DNA of 64,000 nucleotides from an uncultured Bartonella sp. (GTDB lineage Bacteria; Pseudomonadota; Alphaproteobacteria; Rhizobiales; Rhizobiaceae): assembly GCA_946478665.1 (NCBI GenBank), contig CAMLCZ010000005.1:1-64000 (forward strand). The letters run 5' to 3'. Numbering within the stretch: position 1 is the stretch's first letter; every line of letters begins with the position of its first letter. The position numbers and the translations under genes were made by a program. Positions 18,385 to 26,753 of this stretch are shown one piece after another. A model generated the notes under the pieces. It did no database searches and had not been told where the DNA came from. It saw only the letters and a program-made list of their open reading frames with translations.

Positions 18385-18933
18385 TTATCCAATCTGTAAA
18401 AGTGTATCAGACAAGAATTTATATGGCGGAATATCAAGATTTCTGTTCGCTGGACCACCTCTTACACGACCTGCAGTGTCATAGACTGAGCCATGGCACG
18501 GACAAAACCACCCGCCAAAAACACCGGCTTGACCAATTGGCACACATCCTAAATGCGTACATATATTAATCATAATCAGCCAGTTTTCACGCCCCTCACC
18601 GGCAGAACGCGCTAGATCTGTTGCAACGTGAGAGCCTTCAAGATTTGGGTTGCCAGCATCCTGATCTTTCAACTGTGAAATGTCGACAGCTGCGGCCTCT
18701 TCAATTTCTTTTTTGGTACGGTTACGAATGACAACAGGTTGGCCGCGCCATTTAACTGTCACAGACATACCTTCTTCAATGCCGGAAATATCAACTTCTA
18801 TTGACGCTGTGGCAAGAGTAGCCTGATCGGGCCTTAATTGATCGATGAATGGCCAAGCAACAGCACCAATACCTACGGCACCGGCAACGCCCGTGGCGAG
18901 AAATAAAAAATCGCGTCGCGTTTTATCACTCAT
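18385..18933 (-). CDS. petA: Rieske iron-sulfur subunit of the bc1 complex
   Basis: Rieske protein of 182 residues, first gene of the petABC-apt operon. A Tat-type signal anchor (TRRDFLFLATGVAGAVGIGAVAWPF) keeps it in the membrane, and the 2Fe-2S cluster motifs CTHLGC and CPCHGS are intact. No convincing Shine-Dalgarno sequence precedes the ATG, and an Irr-type box lies 23 bases upstream of it, suggesting iron control of the operon. Confidence 0.97.
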   Translation of the reverse strand: MSDKTRRDFLFLATGVAGAVGIGAVAWPFIDQLRPDQATLATASIEVDISGIEEGMSVTVKWRGQPVVIRNRTKKEIEEAAAVDISQLKDQDAGNPNLEGSHVATDLARSAGEGRENWLIMINICTHLGCVPIGQAGVFGGWFCPCHGSVYDTAGRVRGGPANRNLDIPPYKFLSDTLLQIG

Positions 18934-18956
18934 GATGAAAAAAGTAGCCTGCTAAT

Positions 18957-18973
18957 GATAGAACCATTCTAAA
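18957..18973 (-). promoter_or_regulatory. Candidate Irr (ICE) box upstream of petA
   Basis: GATAGAACCATTCTAAA. Fourteen or so positions agree with the rhizobial iron-control element as I recall it (TTTAGAA-N3-TTCTAAA). It lies 23 bases before the petA ATG, almost the same position as the box before hemF. Confidence 0.55.
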
Positions 18974-19052
18974 CATGCCCCCCATTTCTGTTCAACCATT
19001 AAACGCAAATAAGCCAATTGCCAAATGCTTTTCTCAACTTTTTATCATTGAT

Positions 19053-20879
19053 TTATAAAACCAGATGCCCGCCCACTTGTCTGTGCCATAAAGACGCGTA
19101 AACGCCATTTTTATGCAGCAATTCCTCATGGCTGCCATCTTCTATGATTTTTCCTTTATCCATAACAATCAAGCGATCCATTTCGGCAATGGTGGATAAA
19201 CGATGTGCGATCGCCAATACCGTTTTACCACGCATCAACCGGGTCAGATTTTCCTGAATGACAGCTTCCACTTCAGAATCAAGCGCTGATGTTGCTTCAT
19301 CAAGAATAAGGATAGGAGCATCTTTTAGAATAACGCGGGATATTGCAATACGTTGGCGCTGGCCACCAGATAGACGCGCTCCACGTTCCCCAACAAAGGC
19401 GTCATAGCCGACACGACCATTTTGGTCACGCAAACCAGTGATAAAGTCTTCTGCCTGCGCATCTTGCACCGCTTTTAACATATCGTCTTGGCTTGCATCG
19501 GGTCGACCATACATGATGTTTTCGCGCAATGAGCGGTGAAGTAAAGAGGTATCTTGCGTAACAACACCAATATTGGCACGCAAGCTTTCTTGGCTAATAT
19601 CTGCGATATTTTGCCCATCAATAAGGATGCGTCCCGTTTCAACGTCATGGAAACGAAGTAACAGATTAACCAGTGTTGATTTACCAGCCCCTGATCTTCC
19701 TACAATACCAACTTTTTGTCCGGGTTTTATCTCGAGATTGAGATTTTCGATAACGCCTTTGCCCTTGCCATAATGGAAACCAACATTCTCGAAGCGTATA
19801 TCACCATGGCTAACAATCAGTTCCTTAGCGTTTGGCTTATCTTCAACCAACCTATCTTGTGCTATTGAATGCATTCCATCTTCAACAATACCGATATTTT
19901 CAAATAATGCGGACATTTCCCACATAATCCATTGAGCCATACCGTTAAGACGTAAAACAAGGCCAATTCCAACGGCAACAGCACCAACCAAAATATCGCC
20001 CTTTTGCCAAAGCAATAAACCAATACTGCCAACAGCGAATAAAAGCAGACAATTGGAAAAGTAGACACTGAAAGAAAATTTGGAAACCAAACGCATTTGT
20101 GTGTGAACGGTTTTTTGAAACTTTTCAAAGCCTTCACGGGCAAACTTTTCTTCTCTTTCATGATGAGAAAATAATTTTACAGTTGCAATATTGGTATAGG
20201 AATCAACAACCCGCCCTGTCATAAGCGATCGCGCATCTGCTTGTGCTTCCGAGGCAATGCGCAGTTTCGGAATAAAATACCAGAGCAGCCAGATATATCC
20301 GACAATCCACGCAATAAATGGCAACATTAGCCGCCAATCTGATGATGCCGCAATGATGAGCGTGCCAGAAAAATAGACTATGACATAATTTAAAACATCA
20401 AAAAGCTTCATGACTGTTTCACGAACAGACAAAGCAGTTTGCATAACCTTTGCAGAAATACGACCAGAAAACTCATTCTGGAAAAAACTCATTGATTGGC
20501 CGAGTAAATAGCGGTGCACCAACCAGCGAATTCGCATGGGATAATTGCCCAGCAATGTCTGATGCATAACAAGGCTATGCAGCGCCACAATCAATGGCAA
20601 AACCACAAGAACCAAAATGCCGACCAAACCGAGTTTGATACCCTGTGACTGAAAAAATGTCTCTCTGCTGTTGCTGTTAAGCCAATCAACGACCGTGCCT
20701 AAAAAGCCGAATAATGATACCTCGATCAAGGCCAATAGCGATGTAAAGACTGCCATCACGATAAGCCATTTCCACACCCCTTTGGTATAATATAGGCAAA
20801 AAGCAAACAATCCTTGCGGTGGCCGCTTAGACTCACCTTTAGGAAATGCATCCAAACGTTGTTCAAACCAGCTAAACAT
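19053..20879 (-). CDS. ABC exporter, fused permease and ATPase
   Basis: Half-transporter of 608 residues that would work as a dimer. The N-terminal exporter domain (about 1-340) has six predicted membrane segments. The nucleotide-binding domain follows with Walker A GRSGAGKSTLVNLL, signature LSGGQRQRIAISR, Walker B PILILDEATSALDSE and the switch His (AIAHRLST). The substrate is unknown; relatives next to petABC are conserved in Rhizobiales and are annotated only as multidrug or lipid exporters. AGGAGCTCAACT precedes the ATG. Confidence 0.9.
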   Translation of the reverse strand: MFSWFEQRLDAFPKGESKRPPQGLFAFCLYYTKGVWKWLIVMAVFTSLLALIEVSLFGFLGTVVDWLNSNSRETFFQSQGIKLGLVGILVLVVLPLIVALHSLVMHQTLLGNYPMRIRWLVHRYLLGQSMSFFQNEFSGRISAKVMQTALSVRETVMKLFDVLNYVIVYFSGTLIIAASSDWRLMLPFIAWIVGYIWLLWYFIPKLRIASEAQADARSLMTGRVVDSYTNIATVKLFSHHEREEKFAREGFEKFQKTVHTQMRLVSKFSFSVYFSNCLLLFAVGSIGLLLWQKGDILVGAVAVGIGLVLRLNGMAQWIMWEMSALFENIGIVEDGMHSIAQDRLVEDKPNAKELIVSHGDIRFENVGFHYGKGKGVIENLNLEIKPGQKVGIVGRSGAGKSTLVNLLLRFHDVETGRILIDGQNIADISQESLRANIGVVTQDTSLLHRSLRENIMYGRPDASQDDMLKAVQDAQAEDFITGLRDQNGRVGYDAFVGERGARLSGGQRQRIAISRVILKDAPILILDEATSALDSEVEAVIQENLTRLMRGKTVLAIAHRLSTIAEMDRLIVMDKGKIIEDGSHEELLHKNGVYASLWHRQVGGHLVL

Positions 20880-21309
20880 AGTTGAGCTCCTAGGGATTAT
20901 AATAGCCCTTTCCCATTATAACATTGTGGTGAAATGTTTGTTTCACCCCATTGCGGCAGTGTGTTCATAACAATGAACAATGGAAAGAGCCAGCACATCA
21001 TCAACGTGCTTAAATCTTTGGTTTTAAGTGACCGCTAAATTAGGAACGGCAGCAAGTCCGGATCAAATAACACAAAATCCAAATTTATACAGATCTGGTT
21101 TATATGGATCTGTCGGAAAGAAGATTTCCACAATCAATAAAGACATATTGTGACATTTTGAAACCTCCTTTCTTCGTTCCTATCATGTTCATTTATATAT
21201 GCTTTTATAGTCAAAGTTCAACAATTTGGCTAATTTTTACAATCAGATATATGGAAAACAGACTTTTGTTATCTTTACAAAAAGTATCGATAACGCCTAT
21301 TTCTACCCC
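20880..21309. other. Divergent promoter region, ABC exporter/trmL
   Basis: About 430 AT-rich bases. It should contain the two divergent promoters. I see no gene, RNA or clear repeat in it. Confidence 0.5.
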
Positions 21310-21768
21310 ATGACACTTCACATTGCACTTTTCCAACCTGATATCGCCGGTAATACCGGTACAATTTTGCGTCTTGGCGCATGCCTTGGCATACCAGTTG
21401 ATATTATTGAACCGGCAGGCTTCGACATTTCCGATCGTAATTTAAAGCGCGCCGGCATGGACTATATTGAGCTTGCAACATTGGAACGCCATCTTGATTG
21501 GAACCATTTTTTGACGGCAATGAAAAATCAACAAAGGCGATTGGTGCTTTTTACAACCAAAGCCACCATGTCGTATACAAACTTTCAATACAATGAAAAC
21601 GACGTGTTATTATTTGGCAGAGAATCTGCCGGCGCACCTGATTATGTGCATGATGTTGTTGATGCTCAAGTCACGATACCAATGCGCCCAGAAGCACGGT
21701 CTCTAAACCTTGCAATGAGCGTGGCAATAGGCAGCAGTGAAGCCTTACGACAAACAACTGAGCATTAA
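21310..21768 (+). CDS. trmL: tRNA (cytidine/uridine-2'-O-)-methyltransferase TrmL
   Basis: SPOUT methyltransferase of 152 residues that modifies the wobble base 34 of tRNA-Leu. The three family motifs are present: PDIAGNTGTILRLGACLG, LFGRESAGAPDYVHDVVD and RSLNLAMSVAIGSSEALRQ, which form the knotted SAM site. The frame is open further upstream, but the family begins at MTLHIALFQPDIAGN, so the ATG at 21310 is chosen. Confidence 0.95.
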   Translation: MTLHIALFQPDIAGNTGTILRLGACLGIPVDIIEPAGFDISDRNLKRAGMDYIELATLERHLDWNHFLTAMKNQQRRLVLFTTKATMSYTNFQYNENDVLLFGRESAGAPDYVHDVVDAQVTIPMRPEARSLNLAMSVAIGSSEALRQTTEH

Positions 21769-21805
21769 GTGTGTAGACAAAGCCGCTATTACACCTTATT
21801 CATAG

Positions 21806-21822
21806 TCTAGATTCATTCTAAA
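21806..21822 (+). promoter_or_regulatory. Candidate Irr (ICE) box upstream of hemF
   Basis: TCTAGATTCATTCTAAA matches the recalled ICE consensus at about 14 of 17 positions. It ends 24 bases before the hemF ATG. Irr controlling haem synthesis in Rhizobiales is established; this particular site is a prediction. Confidence 0.55.
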
Positions 21823-21846
21823 TTCAAAAAAGACATATCGAATACC

Positions 21847-22761
21847 ATGACAGTTCACGAAATTCCCGCAGATCTGCCTTCTGACCTTGAAGACAAGAAA
21901 AAGCGGGCAGAAAGCTGGTTTCAAACACTACGTGACCAGATTTGTAACTCTTTTGAAAAATTGGAGCGTGAATTAACTGGTCAATTCAGCAATTTTTCTG
22001 CCGGTTCTTTTGTTAGAACACCTTGGAAGCAATCAGATGGGCTTAAGGGTGGCGGCGTTATGTCGATCATGAAAGGGCGTGTTTTTGAAAAAGTTGGCGT
22101 TCATACATCAACTGTTTATGGTGAGTTCAATGGCGAATTCAGAAAACAGATACCCGGCGCAGAACAAGACCCACATTTTTGGGCAAGCGGCATTTCTCTT
22201 ATAGCCCACCCTCAAAATCCGCATGTGCCGACGGTGCATTTAAATACTCGTATGATTGTAACCACCAAACAATGGTTTGGCGGTGGTGCTGATCTTACAC
22301 CTATGCTGCCTCAAAGGCGTACGCAATCAGACATTGACACGCAAACTTTTCATAAAGCATTTCAATATGTTTGTAATAAATACCCTGAAATAGCCGATTA
22401 CCCACGTTTTAAAAAATGGTGTGATGAGTATTTTTACCTCAAACATCGTAAAGAGCCGCGCGGTGTCGGTGGTATTTTTTATGATTGGCTTCATAGTGCA
22501 GAAGAAAAAGGCGGCTGGGAGGCCGACTTCAACTTCACGCGTGATGTAGGGCGTGCATTCAATATTGTTTACCCCCATATTGTGCGGCAAAACTTCAATA
22601 AGCCATGGACCGAAAAAGAACGTGACGCACAATTGGTGCAGCGTGGGCGCTATGCTGAATTCAACCTGCTTTATGACCGTGGAACTATTTTTGGGCTTCG
22701 TACCGGTGGCAATGTTGAGAGCATTTTGTCTTCCATGCCACCAGCCGTAAAGTGGTCATAA
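21847..22761 (+). CDS. hemF: Oxygen-dependent coproporphyrinogen III oxidase
   Basis: HemF of 304 residues oxidatively decarboxylates coproporphyrinogen III to protoporphyrinogen IX with O2. Signature regions include [25 protein letters not shown] and the C-terminal [18 protein letters not shown]. Length and start are normal. It follows trmL by 78 bases, which contain an Irr-type box, so it probably has its own iron-controlled promoter. It is convergent with cca, with only 9 bases between the stops. Confidence 0.97.
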   Translation: MTVHEIPADLPSDLEDKKKRAESWFQTLRDQICNSFEKLERELTGQFSNFSAGSFVRTPWKQSDGLKGGGVMSIMKGRVFEKVGVHTSTVYGEFNGEFRKQIPGAEQDPHFWASGISLIAHPQNPHVPTVHLNTRMIVTTKQWFGGGADLTPMLPQRRTQSDIDTQTFHKAFQYVCNKYPEIADYPRFKKWCDEYFYLKHRKEPRGVGGIFYDWLHSAEEKGGWEADFNFTRDVGRAFNIVYPHIVRQNFNKPWTEKERDAQLVQRGRYAEFNLLYDRGTIFGLRTGGNVESILSSMPPAVKWS

Positions 22762-22770
22762 TAGGAAAGC

Positions 22771-24024
22771 CTATTGCTTGACCGTTGCAAGCAATGCTTC
22801 ACGATCCAAACGAAAACCACTATCAACCCATAATTTTTCCAGCGTCTTCAACTGCCGCCCGACATTTGGTCCAGCCTCGAGTCCTAGAGCCAAAAGATCT
22901 TTACCGCTGACTGGCAAGACAGGAATTTGATAAGTTGTTGCGAATTCGCGTAAGCGTGCAAAATGGCCAGCCTCAACCAATGCGCTATCCTTGCTAATCG
23001 CATGGGAACGCGCGCTTGAAAGTTCAAGCGAAAGTTGGTCAAGTACTGCTTGTCTGCCATGATAATAAATAAACTTTTTCAGTTTCATGTCAGAGCAGTC
23101 AGATTGGATTGTGCCTACCTCTGCCCAGTTCAAGAGACGGCTTTTTTCTGCTTTCGATAGTCGTAAACGATCCGCTAGAATGATAAGTCTTGCACGGTCT
23201 GGCGGCAAAATGCTTTCAAGGCGCAAAAGCGGATCATGTTCCCAGCCCATCGCGTGTTCTGTGTCAATCAAAGGGTGTAATGCATCAATGCCCCATTTTT
23301 CGGTTTCGGGCAAAATAACACTTAATACTCCCGTTTGCCGCATCCATAAAATTGCCCGTGTTGGATCAGGTGCAGACAATGTTTTTTTAAGCTCCGACCA
23401 TACCCGTTCACCCGACAATTGAAGCAAACCATTCTTCAAACGGGCACTGGCTTTAATGCCCTCTGCATCTGGTCTTCCCTTGCCGACCCATGCAAAAAAA
23501 CGGAAAAATCGTAAAACCCGCAAATAATCTTCCTGTATCCGATCATCTGCTACGCCGATAAACCGTAAAGTTTGGGTTTTTATGTCGGCAAGACCGTTTA
23601 CCTCATCATAAACATTCCCTGACAAATCGGTATAAAGTGCATTGATCGTAAAATCACGTCGTTCTGCGTCTTTTTTCCAATCACGACCAAATATGACCTT
23701 AGCATGGCGCCCATCTGCTTCCATATCAGAGCGCAGCGTTGTCACTTCATAGGCTTTGCCTTCCTTTACCACCGTTATTGTTCCGTGGTTGTAACCGGTT
23801 GGAACAGCCTTGAAACCAGCTTTTTTTACCCTTGCAATAACATCATCAGGCAAACAGGTTGTTGCAATATCAACATCATTGACGGTTCGACCAAGCAGGT
23901 GATCTCTCACAGCGCCACCAACAACCCGCGCTTCTTCACCTTCTTCCGATAAACAATGTAAAAGTAACTGAAGGTCCTTATCTTGAAGCCATTCAGCATC
24001 TTTAGCGATATTGAGCAAACTCAC
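22771..24024 (-). CDS. cca: CCA tRNA nucleotidyltransferase family protein
   Basis: Class II nucleotidyltransferase of about 417 residues that adds or repairs the CCA end of tRNA. It shows VVGGAVRDHLLGRTVNDVDIATTC with the catalytic DxD and the RRDFTINALYTDLSGNVYD motif, followed by the tRNA-binding helical domain (DYLRVLRFFRFFAW). The start is the GTG at 24024, which overlaps the TGA of the upstream Nudix gene (GTGA), so the two are translationally coupled. Upstream in-frame codons to 24075 lie inside the Nudix gene and are not domain-like. Confidence 0.93.
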   Translation of the reverse strand: MSLLNIAKDAEWLQDKDLQLLLHCLSEEGEEARVVGGAVRDHLLGRTVNDVDIATTCLPDDVIARVKKAGFKAVPTGYNHGTITVVKEGKAYEVTTLRSDMEADGRHAKVIFGRDWKKDAERRDFTINALYTDLSGNVYDEVNGLADIKTQTLRFIGVADDRIQEDYLRVLRFFRFFAWVGKGRPDAEGIKASARLKNGLLQLSGERVWSELKKTLSAPDPTRAILWMRQTGVLSVILPETEKWGIDALHPLIDTEHAMGWEHDPLLRLESILPPDRARLIILADRLRLSKAEKSRLLNWAEVGTIQSDCSDMKLKKFIYYHGRQAVLDQLSLELSSARSHAISKDSALVEAGHFARLREFATTYQIPVLPVSGKDLLALGLEAGPNVGRQLKTLEKLWVDSGFRLDREALLATVKQ

Positions 24025-24641
24025 GCATATAACCTTTCGTAAAAGGATCGAATCATTCCTGCCGTAGCGCCCCATATATAATGGTTTTGATAAGAAATTG
24101 CATAGACACTATATGTCCGCCCATCGACAATTTTAGACTTTAATATGTGGTTTGCTGGATCCATGAGATAAGCTAATGGCACTTCAAATATCTCGTCCAC
24201 TTCTGTCGGGTTAGCTTTTAATATTGCGCCCTTTACAACAATCCCCACAACGGGACGCACTTCATATCCTGTCGAAGTATAAAAAAATGGCAGTTCTCCA
24301 AGCAAAGTTACAGAAGGCCGTTTTAATGAAATTTCTTCCCCAGCTTCCCGCAAGGCTGTATCCACATCACTATCATCATCAGGATCAGCTTTGCCTCCCG
24401 GAAACGAAATTTCACCGGCATGTTTATTAAGCGTACCAACTCTTCTTGTAAAAAGCATTGTCAAACCACTGTCATGGTCGATTAATGGCACCAGAACCGC
24501 CGCTCGTTTCCACGAGGGCGCGTCCATTTTGGTCCTCATATAGAGCTCACCCTTCGGTGCTATCGGTTTTGCAGCATCATAGAAGCGCAAAAATCTTGTT
24601 TTTAAATCTTTGACGGAAAAAGAAGAAACCTGATCGTTCAA
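24021..24641 (-). CDS. Nudix hydrolase, probable CoA pyrophosphatase
   Basis: Protein of 206 residues of the NudL/CoA pyrophosphatase group. It has the leader motif ISFPGGKADPDDD, the Nudix helix ALREAGEEISL and the strand LLFTRRVGTLNKHAGEIS upstream of it. The family splits CoA to 4'-phosphopantetheine and 3',5'-ADP. It is coupled to cca by a 4-base overlap, a gene pair conserved in Rhizobiales beside the divergent moxR operon. Confidence 0.88.
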   Translation of the reverse strand: MNDQVSSFSVKDLKTRFLRFYDAAKPIAPKGELYMRTKMDAPSWKRAAVLVPLIDHDSGLTMLFTRRVGTLNKHAGEISFPGGKADPDDDSDVDTALREAGEEISLKRPSVTLLGELPFFYTSTGYEVRPVVGIVVKGAILKANPTEVDEIFEVPLAYLMDPANHILKSKIVDGRTYSVYAISYQNHYIWGATAGMIRSFYERLYA

Positions 24642-24813
24642 TTTTTATCACTCTTTTACCAAATAGCGGAAAAGCATTTGTTGTTGCTTCTTTTCTGATA
24701 TTTTTCTGTTACAAGCCTTTAAATAGTCATTGTTTTCAGAACAAGATAATTAGAAAATTAGCGGACAATAATCAGCTATCACATATGTATTGCATAAGTC
24801 CTGAGGAGAAAGC

Positions 24814-25845
24814 ATGAGTCGCGAAATCAATATTTCTTTATCAGTTAAAAATGCAGATAAACCGACTGATGCTTCATCAATCGTTGCAGATTTTGACAGC
24901 GTACATAAGGACTTTGATGCTTTACGTGCAAGCATCAACAAAGCTGTTTTTGGACAGGATAATGTTGTCGAACAAACACTTACTGCCATTTTTGCAAGCG
25001 GTCATGCTTTGCTTGTTGGTGTGCCTGGCCTAGCCAAAACACGTTTGGTTGAAACTCTCGGCATTGCTTTGGGGCTTAATCAGAAACGTATCCAATTTAC
25101 CCCTGATTTGATGCCTTCTGACATTATTGGCTCAGAAGTTATGGATTCAGACAAAGATGGCAAACGGTCATTTCGCTATATAAAGGGGCCAGTCTTTGCC
25201 CAACTGCTGATGGCAGATGAAATTAACCGTGCCTCACCAAGAACTCAGTCTGCACTTTTACAAGCCATGCAGGAATATCACGTTACGGTTGCAGGTGAGC
25301 TTTATGACCTACCCAAACCCTTTCATGTTTTGGCAACACAAAACCCACTTGAACAGGAAGGTACCTATCCATTACCGGAAGCGCAGCTTGACCGCTTCCT
25401 GATGCAGATTGATGTTGATTATCCAGATTTGGAAACAGAGCGCCGTATTATCATTGAAACAACAGCACAAAAGAGCGAAACCGCCACGCCAGTTTTAACT
25501 GGTGAAAGATTGCTGGCTATCCAGACAATGATACGCCAGATGCCAATTTCAGAAAACGTCGTCGATGCTATTTTGAAACTTGTGCGCGCTGCACGGCCAA
25601 ATGCCGATAATACCCATGCACGCCAGCACATTGCTTGGGGACCAGGTCCACGTGCATCTCAGGCTTTGTCCTTATGTTCACGTGCGCGCGCGCTCTATCA
25701 TGGCCGATTGGCGCCGTCAATTGATGACGTAAAAGCTTTGGCAATACCGGTGTTACAACACCGTATGGCATTAAACTTCACTGCGCGCGCTGATGGACTT
25801 GATATTAAAGAAGTTATTACAAATCTCGTTAAAGAAACGATCTGA
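24814..25845 (+). CDS. MoxR-family AAA+ ATPase
   Basis: ATPase of 343 residues. It has Walker A GVPGLAKTRL, Walker B LLMADEINRASPRTQSALLQAMQE, sensor ATQNPLEQEGTYPLPEAQLDRF and the C-terminal lid. MoxR proteins act as chaperones that load cofactors or mature protein complexes, usually with VWA-domain partners encoded next to them. The gene starts a four-gene run with coupled junctions; TGAGGAGA precedes the ATG, and the stop overlaps the next start (TGATG). Confidence 0.95.
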   Translation: MSREINISLSVKNADKPTDASSIVADFDSVHKDFDALRASINKAVFGQDNVVEQTLTAIFASGHALLVGVPGLAKTRLVETLGIALGLNQKRIQFTPDLMPSDIIGSEVMDSDKDGKRSFRYIKGPVFAQLLMADEINRASPRTQSALLQAMQEYHVTVAGELYDLPKPFHVLATQNPLEQEGTYPLPEAQLDRFLMQIDVDYPDLETERRIIIETTAQKSETATPVLTGERLLAIQTMIRQMPISENVVDAILKLVRAARPNADNTHARQHIAWGPGPRASQALSLCSRARALYHGRLAPSIDDVKALAIPVLQHRMALNFTARADGLDIKEVITNLVKETI

Positions 25846-26750
25846 TGGCAGTTAGTGCTGACATAAAGCCGATTGAACCAGTCGAGCTGACAACAGCGGC
25901 ATTGACAACATCTGTCAAAATGCCAGATCTGATTGTTGCTGCCAATAAAATAGCCAATAGCGTTATCAATGGTTGGCATGGCCTGCGCAAACGTGGCGCT
26001 GGTGATAATTTCTGGCAATTCAGACCATATGCTGAGGGAGAATCTGTTGCCAGAATTGATTGGCGTCGATCCGCCCGTGACGATCATATCTATATAAGAG
26101 ACCGCGAATGGGAAGCAGCCCAAACAATTTGGCTTGTTCCCGATCTCTCGGACTCTATGCATTATCGCTCAAAATATTCCAATATTGCCAAGGATTGCCA
26201 AGCAATTCTTTTAACACTCACTTTGGTCAATTTATTTGTGCGCTGTGGGGAACGTATTGCTATTCCTGATGCGGTAGATCCAATGTGTTCGCGTCACGCA
26301 TGCGAGCATGTGGCGCTTTCCTTACAAAAGCTGAAGCATAGAAATAGCGCAACGGAACTACACAATATCAGCCGTTTTTCACACGTCATCATTATGAGTG
26401 ATTTTCTCGATGATCCGAATAGTATCATTGAGAAATTCAGTATTTTGTCTGAGAAAAATGTGTATGCGCATTTTATTGAAATTTGTGATCCAGCAGAAGA
26501 ACGCTTTCCATATTCTGGTCGCACAGAATTTATTGATCCCGAAACAGGAACAAAACTTCTAGCTGGCAAAGCTGAAAGCTACGCAGACACCTATCATAAA
26601 CTATACCACGCCCGACGCGCCACCTTGGCAGATTTTGCGCGCAAACATGGTTGGAGTTACCAAATATGCTCGACGGATCGTCCCCTAACTGATGTTATTC
26701 TTGGCTTGGCTAATATGATGCGTTCAACCGCCGATTACAGGAGATTCTAG
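25845..26750 (+). CDS. DUF58 domain protein
   Basis: DUF58 protein of 301 residues, the standard MoxR partner with a VWA-like fold. The defining segment is present at about 45-90: RKRGAGDNFWQFRPYAEGESVARIDW followed by RRSARDDHIYIRDREWEA. A later VIIMSDFLDDP segment resembles a MIDAS-like strand. It overlaps moxR by 1 base and is followed after 3 bases by the DUF4159 gene. Confidence 0.93.
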   Translation: MAVSADIKPIEPVELTTAALTTSVKMPDLIVAANKIANSVINGWHGLRKRGAGDNFWQFRPYAEGESVARIDWRRSARDDHIYIRDREWEAAQTIWLVPDLSDSMHYRSKYSNIAKDCQAILLTLTLVNLFVRCGERIAIPDAVDPMCSRHACEHVALSLQKLKHRNSATELHNISRFSHVIIMSDFLDDPNSIIEKFSILSEKNVYAHFIEICDPAEERFPYSGRTEFIDPETGTKLLAGKAESYADTYHKLYHARRATLADFARKHGWSYQICSTDRPLTDVILGLANMMRSTADYRRF

Positions 26751-26753
26751 AAT

